Assembly: GCA_013139935.1 (NCBI GenBank) | Contig: WSZX01000499.1 | Span: 1 to 8,642 of the forward strand | Length of the DNA: 8,642 nucleotides | Source of the DNA: Ardenticatenales bacterium | GTDB lineage: Bacteria; Chloroflexota; Anaerolineae; Promineifilales; UBA4811 | Direction: 5' to 3' | The notes under the pieces: generated by a model | Databases searched by the model: none | What the model was told of the DNA's origin: nothing | Seen by the model: only the letters and a program-made list of their open reading frames with translations | Position numbers and translations under genes: made by a program | In this document: positions 1 to 6,463 of the stretch, one piece after another | Position numbering within the stretch: the first letter of the stretch is position 1 | Layout of the letters: each line of letters opens with the position of its first letter

Positions 1-131
1 GCCCTCCGCTGGTGGAGCATCACCAGTAAACAGGGTTGGAGAAAGCTCATCACCCGTCGTCGTCTGCCGTGCCGTCGTCCTCTCTGTCTTCTTCTTCTAC
101 CCATCATCCACTACTTCGCCTCATCGCCTAT
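1..131 (-). other. Probable 5' leader of a gene beyond the left edge
   Basis: This stretch lies downstream of the promoter at 160-132 and is read on the minus strand toward the window edge. It is purine-rich with short GAA- and ACG-type triplet runs. A 6-bp perfect stem pairs CTGGTG with CACCAG (9-14 with 21-26) around a 6-base loop. A GGAGG sequence sits at 7-3, so a start codon would be expected just outside the window. One minus-strand frame is open from an ATG at 107 to the edge, but its product is almost pure arginine at first and no ribosome-binding site precedes it, so I do not call it a gene. No known structured-RNA signature was recognised here. Confidence 0.35.
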
Positions 132-160
132 AGCATAGCAGACTATAGACAAAATGTCAA
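132..160 (-). promoter_or_regulatory. Sigma-70-type promoter reading toward the left edge
   Basis: On the minus strand a perfect TTGACA (160-155) is followed by a 17-base spacer and TATGCT (137-132), which matches four of six bases of the -10 consensus. Transcription would start near 125 and run off the window. The palindrome CTATAG occurs twice, at 148-143 inside the spacer and at 133-128 overlapping the end of the -10 box, and could be an operator pair. The promoter lies about 150 bases past the stop of the YfhO-flippase gene, so it likely serves a separate downstream gene. Confidence 0.6.
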
Positions 161-168
161 TACGTTCT

Positions 169-215
169 GAGAGGGTGTTGAGGAACAGATGGGACGCCGT
201 TCCCCCACACCTCTC
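169..215 (-). other. Composite stem-loop downstream of the fusion gene
   Basis: The outer arms 169-178 and 207-215 pair over nine base pairs with one bulged G. An inner pair, GGAAC at 182-186 with GTTCC at 199-203, extends the structure. It lies between the end of the YfhO-flippase gene and the next promoter, where a terminator would be expected. No run of T follows on the minus strand, so it is not a classical intrinsic terminator. It could be a transcript-end stabiliser or chance. Confidence 0.3.
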
Positions 216-307
216 TGGCTCATGTGTGCAGAGGGGCCTGCTGCTGGGGAGTCCTTTTCTAGTCCTGACTCAAGCTGGCGAGCGCTATCCGTGGCCTGTC
301 AGAAGAT

Positions 308-3300
308 CTATTCGCCGGGCGGGAGGAAAGGCGGATCAGACTCTGGTTTGCTCGGTCGAGTGGGTAGGATGCTCGCCAGCAGTTCCAGTTCCGCCGGGGT
401 CAAGTATCGCAGGAGGGCCAAGGCGCCGCAGTAGACGACGATGCCGGTCGCCATGCCCACCGTCCAATGCGCTTGAGACAGGGCCAAGCCGACCGCAGCC
501 ATCGCCCCGGCCGCTGCCACCGGCCGCCACAGCATCGCCGCCCACCGGATGGGGCCCAGAACGGGCTTTATGTAGTGGTAGAAAGCCACCGCCAAGACCA
601 ACTCGGAAAAGATCGCGATGACTGCTGTGGCGGGATAGTCGTACACGGGCAACAGGAGCAGGTTGGCGCCCAGATTGAATGTCAGTCCTATCACAAAGGC
701 CCGGGTTAGCATACGCTGCCGGCCGAGGGCAATGAGGACATAGTTGGTGATGCTGTTGATCCATCCGATAGGAATTGACCAGATCATCAGTTGCAGAGCG
801 ATCGCCCCGTGCGGAAGGTATTCGGATCCGCCCAGCAACCGGATGAGAGTGGGCGCCAGGCCGCCCGTGATCACCGCCAACGGCAAAGAGATCATCACCA
901 GCAGTTTGATTGCCAACCGGTAGGTTCGCAGAATCGATTCGGTCGACTCTTCCGCCTGGCGGCTCAGTACCGGAAAGACGGCAAAGGTGAAAAAGGCAGG
1001 AATGATGTTGAGCGCATCTATCCATTTGTAGGAGGTGCTGTACCATCCGACCACCGTGTTGCCGCTGGCCTGAATCACCTTGCCGCCGAGCCGTTCGAGC
1101 AAAAGCACGTCCACCCTGAAAAAGAGGGTCTGGAGCAGGTGGTTCAGCATTAAAGGGAAACTCTCGCCGACCATCTTTCGTTGCAGTTGCCCGTCGAACT
1201 CCCATCGAGGGACAAAAAAGGCGCGGACTGCCAGCGTCCCCAGGAGGAGCATCGTGACCAGGTTGACCAGGATGGAGACAGCCGCCAGGCCCACAAAGCC
1301 AGTCCCCAACAGTAGCGCGACTGCCCCCAGAGAGACCTTGAGGAAGGTGGCGATGGTGGTGCACGCGGCCGGGATTTCCGCCTTCTCATAGGCGTAAAAG
1401 AGGGCGGTCAGCCCTGTGTTGATCCCACCGGGGATCATGCCCACGATGAGCAGCAAGATCGCCAGTGTTGTGTCCGTACCGAGCGGCTCTGGGCCGGTGC
1501 CTAGCAGCAGGACATATACAGCTATGGGTATGGCAGCACCCAGCCCGGTAAAGGTGCGCAGAATGGTGGTGTTCACCAGGTAGCGGTTGGCGTCGTCGCG
1601 CTTCCGGGATACCTCACGCATCAGGAGCGTGTTCAGGCCAAAATTCGCCAGGATTTCGTACCAGAGAGCGATATTGATGGCGACATAGTACCTGCCTGCG
1701 TGCTCTGCGCCCAGGATGCGCAGCATCAACGCGGCAAAGGCAAAGTCAATCCCTCGGTTGAACAGATTGAGCGCCATCGGGGCCAGGCTGTTCTTGGCTA
1801 CCCGCCGGATGGCAGAATCCGCGTCACCCTCCCGGTAGGCGCGGCGCCAGACCCACACTCCCGCAGTGAACATGATTGTCATGGCGGCCACAAAGCTGAC
1901 AAATAGGCCCACCTTGAAACTCATGGGACTGTACTTGAAGCGTACCTGCCATTCTCCCGGGCTCAATTGCACACCCCGAAAGTTCCCGTCCACCCGGTGG
2001 ACTTGAAGCTCGGTCTCGTCGCAATCCTCACACGCGGCCGTACGCACAAAAGCCTTCCAACCGGGAGAATAACTGTCGACCAGGACAAGCCACGATGGCT
2101 CGGCCGGCTGCGCGTTGATCAGGATCTCTTGGGTGCCATAATCGCTGACGGTCGCCGGGATGAGCAGGCCTGGGGAGGGCGCGTTGGCAGAACCAGATTC
2201 GACAATCACATAGCTACGCGGATCGTACTGACGCATCGCTGCCAGAGGATCATCCTTGACCACGGTGGCAGCCTGGGGCAGCGTAAAGGCGCGCGGGGCG
2301 ACACCGAGGTTCTCATAGACACGCAGCCCTTCCCCAGCCCAGACAGGTCGGAACTTCGGAAGCGCGATCTCCTCGGCGCTGATGACGTACTTGACATTGA
2401 GCAGATCCAGCAGCGGTGAGTTGAGGCTCTCCCAGTTCACGATGGGCTGAATGCGGTTGTATAGCAACTCGCCCTGGGGCTCAATGGCCTCCATATAGTC
2501 GACATACTGCCTGGAGATGATAGAGTCATAGCCTCGCACATCTTGCAGGTCGTACAGCCAGGGAGTGTTGGCGTTGAGGGGCTTGTCTCCCTGGGGCGTG
2601 AACGTCGTCAGCCGCCACTCTCCAGGCCGAGCTTTCAGGAACTGGATCAGTGCCGGCTTGACGCGCTCTGGAAGAAGCGCGGGGTCGGCCGCCGGGGTAA
2701 AGCCCCAGGTGGCTGCCGCCAGGTCGAGCGCCACCAATCCCACTGCCAGCGGGGTCCAAAATGGCTGGCCCATGATAATGGGCCGGCGCCGGGCGAGGCG
2801 TAGCATCAAGCCAGCCGCCAGTAGCATCAATGCTGCGATGAGCAGTTGGCGGAATTCATAGCTGTAAAAGGCTCTCGCGTCTGGAAACGCCTCAGGCGCT
2901 CCTGCCAGTTCCAGGAACGCCCTTTCTACCACCGGTTCCACTCGGTCATAGAACAGGCGACTGAGAAACAGGCCGGCGATTCCGGCCAGCCCACTCCCAA
3001 GGGAGAGAGTCCCAAGTATTGAGGCAATGGATGGCCGCTTCTCGTTATCGCGTTGGACCAATGCGTCTACACCCCACCCGGCCAGGACTGCTACGCTCAA
3101 TGAGAGCGGATACACCCAGCGGAAGGGAGCGTGGGATTGGCTGATGATGGGTAGAGAGTGGATGATGGCATAGGTGCCGGTGGGAAAGATAAAGGTGAGC
3201 GAAGCCAGTGCCAGGAGAGCAAAGAACCAGACAGACTGTTGAGCGTCCCGCCGGTGCTGCTTCCGCCCGCCAGAGCGGGACAAGCTGTGCAGAACGGCAG

Positions 3301-4504
3301 TGGCTGCCAGGAGAAGGGGCAGGATCCCCAGGTAGGCGCCACCTTCGACATAGTTCTTCATCCCCCAATCGATCTTGGAGATCGGATCACCAAATGCATT
3401 GACCGTCACCGGTGTATCCCGCCAGGAAAAGAGATCAAAGTAGCTGTGGTGACTGGGATTGCCAAAAAAGTTGGGTGCAACAAAGGTGATGATCCGTCGA
3501 GGGGGAAAAGACCAATCGAGGACATCGGCCAGCGAGGCCGTACCTTCGCGAAAGTTGTGTTGCACCAACTCTGCCAAAGGGATGAATTGGACTGCGCCCA
3601 GCCCCATGCCGAACAGCACCATGATGATGAGCCACAGGGAGGGCCTGAGGAGGGGGCGTAAACGGTGCACTGCGGGCGTCGGTTCGCTTCCAGGTTCCTT
3701 GGCGCGCTGAGAGAGTACGGATGATCCCAGACGCCATGCCGCATAGAACCCCATCACCAGCAGGGTGAAATAGGTGTTCTCCCCGTGACCGGCCAACATC
3801 TGAATGCCCAGCCCGACCGCTCCGAGTGCCGCCCAAGGCAAGGTGGCCGGCCGCCCCCCCAGAAACCGCTGTTGGCGGATCACGAGCTCGGTCATGGCCA
3901 GGAGAAAAGGTAGCCAGGCTGAAGCGGCGAGTATCATGGGATGAGCAACACTTACCAGGGTATAGCCGCAAAGCTGATAGGTGACGGCCGCCAGGGATGC
4001 CCCTCCGCGGCCTATACCGAGGACGCGCCCTAGGAGGTACGCGAATGCGCCTGCCAGAAAGAGCTGGCTCACAGTGAACACGCCGTAGGCGCGCTCGAGC
4101 GGCACGAAGAGGAAAATCAAGCTAAAGGGGTATAGGCCGGAGTGTTGGCCGGCCGCTAAGAAAGGAGTGCCGGCAAATAGATAGGGATTCCAGAGCGGAA
4201 TCTGCCGCTCGCGGACGGATTGGAGAAGGAACCGCTTCCAGGCATGATTCTGCAGCAGCAGGTCGCTCAGCAGTTCATTGTGCGGCGCGATCGCTTGATG
4301 GGTCTCTGACAGGCGATTCCAAGGCGCCCACTGGTAAAGATTCTCGGCCGGAACGAGCGTCCTGTCCCCAACAGCAACCGGCCAGAAGATCAGCAGAGGC
4401 AGGAGGAGCAGTACGGCTAGTACCAGCAGATCAGGGAAAGAGCGACGCAGCCAGTTCATGGGCGAAAAAAAGACCAATGGGCCGACGGATCGGTCATTGG
4501 TCAA
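308..4504 (-). CDS. YfhO-type GT-C glycosyltransferase fused to a Wzx/MOP-type flippase
   Basis: This is a 1398-residue multi-pass membrane protein with two complete modules. Residues about 1-600 are a YfhO-like GT-C membrane domain. It has a first transmembrane helix near 25-45, a first outer loop with D47, E54 and the PW of APWN (61-62), then D81, the PLWNP motif (103-107) and G112. Residues about 605-860 form a soluble, probably extracytoplasmic domain with the family's PGWKAF motif (814-819) and an FRGVxLxxGxxxVxFxYxP stretch (842-860). A helix at 864-886 is followed by a basic linker (887-905). Residues about 906-1380 are an oligosaccharide flippase of the MOP superfamily, including the C-terminal Polysacc_synt_C-like region near 1210-1350. 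B. subtilis YfhO moves a sugar from a polyprenyl-phosphate carrier onto a surface polymer. Here donor flipping and transfer may be physically linked. The start is TTG at 4504, with AGGGAG six bases upstream. An ATG at 4459 lacks a binding site. Confidence 0.9.
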   Translation of the reverse strand: MTNDRSVGPLVFFSPMNWLRRSFPDLLVLAVLLLLPLLIFWPVAVGDRTLVPAENLYQWAPWNRLSETHQAIAPHNELLSDLLLQNHAWKRFLLQSVRERQIPLWNPYLFAGTPFLAAGQHSGLYPFSLIFLFVPLERAYGVFTVSQLFLAGAFAYLLGRVLGIGRGGASLAAVTYQLCGYTLVSVAHPMILAASAWLPFLLAMTELVIRQQRFLGGRPATLPWAALGAVGLGIQMLAGHGENTYFTLLVMGFYAAWRLGSSVLSQRAKEPGSEPTPAVHRLRPLLRPSLWLIIMVLFGMGLGAVQFIPLAELVQHNFREGTASLADVLDWSFPPRRIITFVAPNFFGNPSHHSYFDLFSWRDTPVTVNAFGDPISKIDWGMKNYVEGGAYLGILPLLLAATAVLHSLSRSGGRKQHRRDAQQSVWFFALLALASLTFIFPTGTYAIIHSLPIISQSHAPFRWVYPLSLSVAVLAGWGVDALVQRDNEKRPSIASILGTLSLGSGLAGIAGLFLSRLFYDRVEPVVERAFLELAGAPEAFPDARAFYSYEFRQLLIAALMLLAAGLMLRLARRRPIIMGQPFWTPLAVGLVALDLAAATWGFTPAADPALLPERVKPALIQFLKARPGEWRLTTFTPQGDKPLNANTPWLYDLQDVRGYDSIISRQYVDYMEAIEPQGELLYNRIQPIVNWESLNSPLLDLLNVKYVISAEEIALPKFRPVWAGEGLRVYENLGVAPRAFTLPQAATVVKDDPLAAMRQYDPRSYVIVESGSANAPSPGLLIPATVSDYGTQEILINAQPAEPSWLVLVDSYSPGWKAFVRTAACEDCDETELQVHRVDGNFRGVQLSPGEWQVRFKYSPMSFKVGLFVSFVAAMTIMFTAGVWVWRRAYREGDADSAIRRVAKNSLAPMALNLFNRGIDFAFAALMLRILGAEHAGRYYVAINIALWYEILANFGLNTLLMREVSRKRDDANRYLVNTTILRTFTGLGAAIPIAVYVLLLGTGPEPLGTDTTLAILLLIVGMIPGGINTGLTALFYAYEKAEIPAACTTIATFLKVSLGAVALLLGTGFVGLAAVSILVNLVTMLLLGTLAVRAFFVPRWEFDGQLQRKMVGESFPLMLNHLLQTLFFRVDVLLLERLGGKVIQASGNTVVGWYSTSYKWIDALNIIPAFFTFAVFPVLSRQAEESTESILRTYRLAIKLLVMISLPLAVITGGLAPTLIRLLGGSEYLPHGAIALQLMIWSIPIGWINSITNYVLIALGRQRMLTRAFVIGLTFNLGANLLLLPVYDYPATAVIAIFSELVLAVAFYHYIKPVLGPIRWAAMLWRPVAAAGAMAAVGLALSQAHWTVGMATGIVVYCGALALLRYLTPAELELLASILPTRPSKPESDPPFLPPGE

Positions 4505-4510
4505 CTCTGT

Positions 4511-4516
4511 CTCCCT
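4511..4516 (-). promoter_or_regulatory. Ribosome-binding site deciding a TTG start
   Basis: The minus strand reads AGGGAG, six bases before the TTG at 4504, and begins four bases after the TAG stop (4523-4521) of the preceding mannosyltransferase gene. It supports the TTG over the in-frame ATG at 4459, which is preceded by a T-run and no purine box. The tight spacing suggests translational coupling of the two genes. Confidence 0.6.
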
Positions 4517-4520
4517 AGCT

Positions 4521-5276
4521 CTAGTTCCTGGTTTCCAATCTCAGTCTATCCGCCGGGGTCAGGCGGCGATGACGCCACCATACCTCCCACACGCGCCAGG
4601 CCGCCTCGAATTTGATCGGCAGGGTCATCTTGGAATCGCCGATGCGCCGATCATCAAAGTGAATGGGGATCTCTACGATCCGATAGCCCAGCTTCTCCGC
4701 CACATAGGACATCTCGACCTGGAAAACGTATCCATTGGAGCGAATCCTGTTCAGGTCGATTCCCCACAGGGTAGTGGCACGCCAGCATTTGAACCCGGCC
4801 GTAGCATCCTTGATACCTGGTCCCAGGATGAGCTGCGTATAGACGCTGTTGGCCCACCAGCTCAGCAGGTACCGGCCAATGCTCCACTGTTCATCCAGCT
4901 TTCCGCCTCCCACATAGCGAGAACCGATCACTACATCACAAGACTGGATGTGCTCCAGCATCGTGGGGATGTAGCGGGGGGAGTGTGAAAAGTCCGCATC
5001 CATCTGGATGATGAGGTCCGCACCAGAGTCAAGGGCTTGCCTGAACCCGGCCACATAGGCTGTCCCCAGGCCCGCCTTCTCATCTCGATGTATGACCTGC
5101 ACCTTGCCGGGCCTGCGTTTTGCCAGATCGTCCGCAACCTCGCCGGTGCCATCGGGCGAGTTGTCGTCCACGATCAGGATCTCTAGCCCGGCGATGTCCA
5201 ATGCCCACAGCTCGGCTGCCATCAGGGGCAGGTTCTCCGCTTCGTTATAGGTAGGGATGACAACGATGATCTTCAA
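4521..5276 (-). CDS. Polyprenyl-phosphate mannose synthase-like GT2 glycosyltransferase
   Basis: This 251-residue enzyme is predicted to transfer a sugar, probably mannose from GDP-mannose, to a polyprenyl phosphate on the cytoplasmic membrane face. The GT-A fold motifs are clear: PTYNEAEN at 8-15, DDNSPDGT at 37-44, the metal-binding DAD at 93-95 inside QMDADFSHSP, GSRY at 118-121, DATAGFKCWR at 157-166, FQVEM at 185-189 and DRRxGxSKM at 209-217. The C-terminus ends shortly after the GT domain with no membrane helices, so it is the soluble Dpm1 type and not the GtrB/CsbB type with two C-terminal helices. The start must be TTG at 5276: it directly precedes the KIIVVIPTYNE strand, and an in-frame TAG lies eight codons upstream. 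The ribosome-binding site is weak. The next gene, a GT-C enzyme fused to a flippase, begins 16 bases downstream and probably uses the product. The sugar could be another hexose; sequence alone does not settle it. Confidence 0.9.
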   Translation of the reverse strand: MKIIVVIPTYNEAENLPLMAAELWALDIAGLEILIVDDNSPDGTGEVADDLAKRRPGKVQVIHRDEKAGLGTAYVAGFRQALDSGADLIIQMDADFSHSPRYIPTMLEHIQSCDVVIGSRYVGGGKLDEQWSIGRYLLSWWANSVYTQLILGPGIKDATAGFKCWRATTLWGIDLNRIRSNGYVFQVEMSYVAEKLGYRIVEIPIHFDDRRIGDSKMTLPIKFEAAWRVWEVWWRHRRLTPADRLRLETRN

Positions 5277-5724
5277 GCTAACACTGCCTATCGACTAGGG
5301 TCGGAATCGAGTGCCTTATTTGCCTATCTTGGCGCCACGGGTGCTCCGGCGCGACTGATGCATGATGCTCCGGCCGGACGCGCATGGAAGCGTGCCCCGT
5401 CGGTACCCCCAAGAGTTCCGCAAGTATGCTGAGGAGCCTGCTCGGAAGCGTGCGCGGCCCCTCTCCACAGGCGGCAACCCAGACGGTGGTCCGCCGTGCC
5501 GCTGCCCAGAGCGCCCGGTGGTGCCCCAGACGCCGACTTTCCCATCTATGATTCTCCAGACGCGGCCGCATTTGGCTTGGTCAAATTAGTCTTCCGCAAT
5601 CAGGGTCTCACCGCGCTTGCCATAACCGACCGGCCGGGCATCTGGTTTCCAGGACCTCAAGGTGTGTGCGCGGCGCCTGTCTGAGGGAAAGCCAATGCGA
5701 CCGGGTACCTACACCCCATGGCGG
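5277..5724. other. 448-base intergenic gap with short direct repeats
   Basis: No protein family could be recognised in any frame, although several GC-driven open frames exist. Three pairs of exact short direct repeats occur: TGCCTATC at 5285-5292 and 5321-5328, TGCTCCGGC at 5342-5350 and 5366-5374, and GGAAGCGTGC at 5386-5395 and 5444-5453. A 6-bp stem pairs 5471-5476 with 5497-5502, and a 10-base palindrome lies at 5369-5378. I find no T-run terminator after the V4R gene and no convincing promoter for the mannosyltransferase gene. A TTGACC at 5584-5579 has no matching -10 box. The gap could be a long leader for the glycosylation genes or a decayed gene. Confidence 0.4.
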
Positions 5725-6396
5725 TTAGCTCAACGATTCCTTCTGGATGTGGAAAGAGCACTTGTCGTCCCCCGCTGCTTTGCATAAGGTCTGCTCTACT
5801 CGAAACTCGCGCCCCCCGCTCAACCAACGTAGCCCATCCTGCAGGACTCCGACAGCTGCGTAACAGATCGGCCGGTCCGACGTGCGCCCCCAGCAGACGG
5901 CGCAGTTGTGAATGTGATAGTCGTAGGCATCACCCACATCGTCGACTGTCGTGTGTTGATCGCTGAAATGGTTGAACACCCCTGCCAGGGCGGCAAGGCC
6001 CATGCTGAGTCTGGTTTCCAGGGGGAGCACTCTGAAGGCCGCGTGTCCGGCGCCAGCCAGAGCGCCAAAGTTCTTCAGTCCGTGGTCAAACGCAACCTGC
6101 CCCGATCGCAGCGCCAGTCCGCGGCCTCCGCGCGGGCCATATATCTCATCCAGCGCGGCATTGAGCGCTGCATAGCTTGCGAAATCGAATTCCTTGTTCA
6201 GATTGGAGGGAGGCAAATGGTCAATGAGTTCTGTGAGCCCTGCCACACGGAAAGCATCAACCAAGCTATTCTTGCCCAGTACCTCCTCCATGGCTTCCAG
6301 GTAGATTCGTGCTATCTTGTTGGGATAATACAACCCGCTCTGCTCAATTGGTTCCAAAGAGGGCCTCCGATCGGGTGCCAGCGGATGCGAATTCAT
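5725..6396 (-). CDS. V4R (4-vinyl reductase) domain protein
   Basis: This 223-residue soluble protein carries a C-terminal V4R domain, the predicted small-molecule-binding domain found in BchJ and in regulators such as XylR/DmpR-type proteins. The N-terminal part (about 22-155) is helical, with a YYPNKIARIYLEAMEEV start and a YGPRGGRGLALR glycine-rich segment. The C-terminal part holds H161, H163, C165, C168, C178, C205 and C213, the last inside the typical GDDKCSFHI ending. The Cys/His set suggests metal or cofactor binding. I recall standalone proteins of this type in Chloroflexota, of unknown function. The frame is open back to a GTG at 6444, but that codon lies inside the promoter spacer and has no binding site. 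ATG at 6396 lies downstream of the promoter and of a purine-rich AGAGAGGGGGA, so I chose it. BchJ-like vinyl reductase activity is not implied: no other pigment genes are visible. Confidence 0.8.
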   Translation of the reverse strand: MNSHPLAPDRRPSLEPIEQSGLYYPNKIARIYLEAMEEVLGKNSLVDAFRVAGLTELIDHLPPSNLNKEFDFASYAALNAALDEIYGPRGGRGLALRSGQVAFDHGLKNFGALAGAGHAAFRVLPLETRLSMGLAALAGVFNHFSDQHTTVDDVGDAYDYHIHNCAVCWGRTSDRPICYAAVGVLQDGLRWLSGGREFRVEQTLCKAAGDDKCSFHIQKESLS

Positions 6397-6408
6397 CCCG
6401 AAAACCAG

Positions 6409-6419
6409 TCCCCCTCTCT
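6409..6419 (-). promoter_or_regulatory. Ribosome-binding site for the V4R gene
   Basis: The minus strand reads AGAGAGGGGGA, 12 bases before the ATG at 6396, a slightly long spacing. It lies inside the transcript expected from the promoter at 6463-6435. It supports the ATG over the GTG at 6444, which would make the protein 16 residues longer. Confidence 0.5.
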
Positions 6420-6434
6420 GGCCGGGGCGACGGT

Positions 6435-6463
6435 AGCTTACCACACGCGTATGGGGCTGTCAA
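6435..6463 (-). promoter_or_regulatory. Sigma-70-type promoter for the V4R gene
   Basis: A perfect TTGACA (6463-6458), a 17-base spacer and TAAGCT (6440-6435, three of six consensus bases) stand upstream of the V4R start. Transcription would begin near 6428, giving a leader of about 32 bases. The TGA stop of the helicase gene is the TGA within TTGACA, so the two genes are packed without spacer. The -10 ends in GCT, like the promoter at 160-132. Confidence 0.5.

Noticed and set aside
1..60. Possible small structured RNA such as SRP RNA downstream of the left promoter
   Set aside because: A short CTGTTTAC similarity to 4.5S RNA was noticed, but the conserved GGTCAGG and GGAAGCAGCC core is absent.
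154..621. A 155-codon plus-strand frame at the left end
   Set aside because: The product is Pro/Arg/Ser-rich, and more than half of it is antisense to the flippase C-terminus.
336..1364. A 342-codon minus-strand frame overlapping the flippase half in another phase
   Set aside because: Its composition is Gly/His/Arg-rich with no membrane segments, while the overlapped frame gives clear flippase helices. It is a codon-bias shadow.
1775..1777. Internal ATG (M910) as a separate start for the flippase
   Set aside because: No ribosome-binding site precedes it and the upstream frame is continuous, so a fused product is favoured.
5324..5545. A 73-codon minus-strand frame in the gap, with GGAG eight bases before its ATG
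   Set aside because: The binding-site spacing is good, but the product is low-complexity Gly/Ala/Arg sequence with no family, and no -10 box follows the TTGACC upstream. Overlapping frames of similar length exist on both strands.
5278..5571. A 97-codon minus-strand frame ending at the mannosyltransferase start
   Set aside because: No recognisable domain, no ribosome-binding site and no coding-like composition; the adjacency looks accidental.
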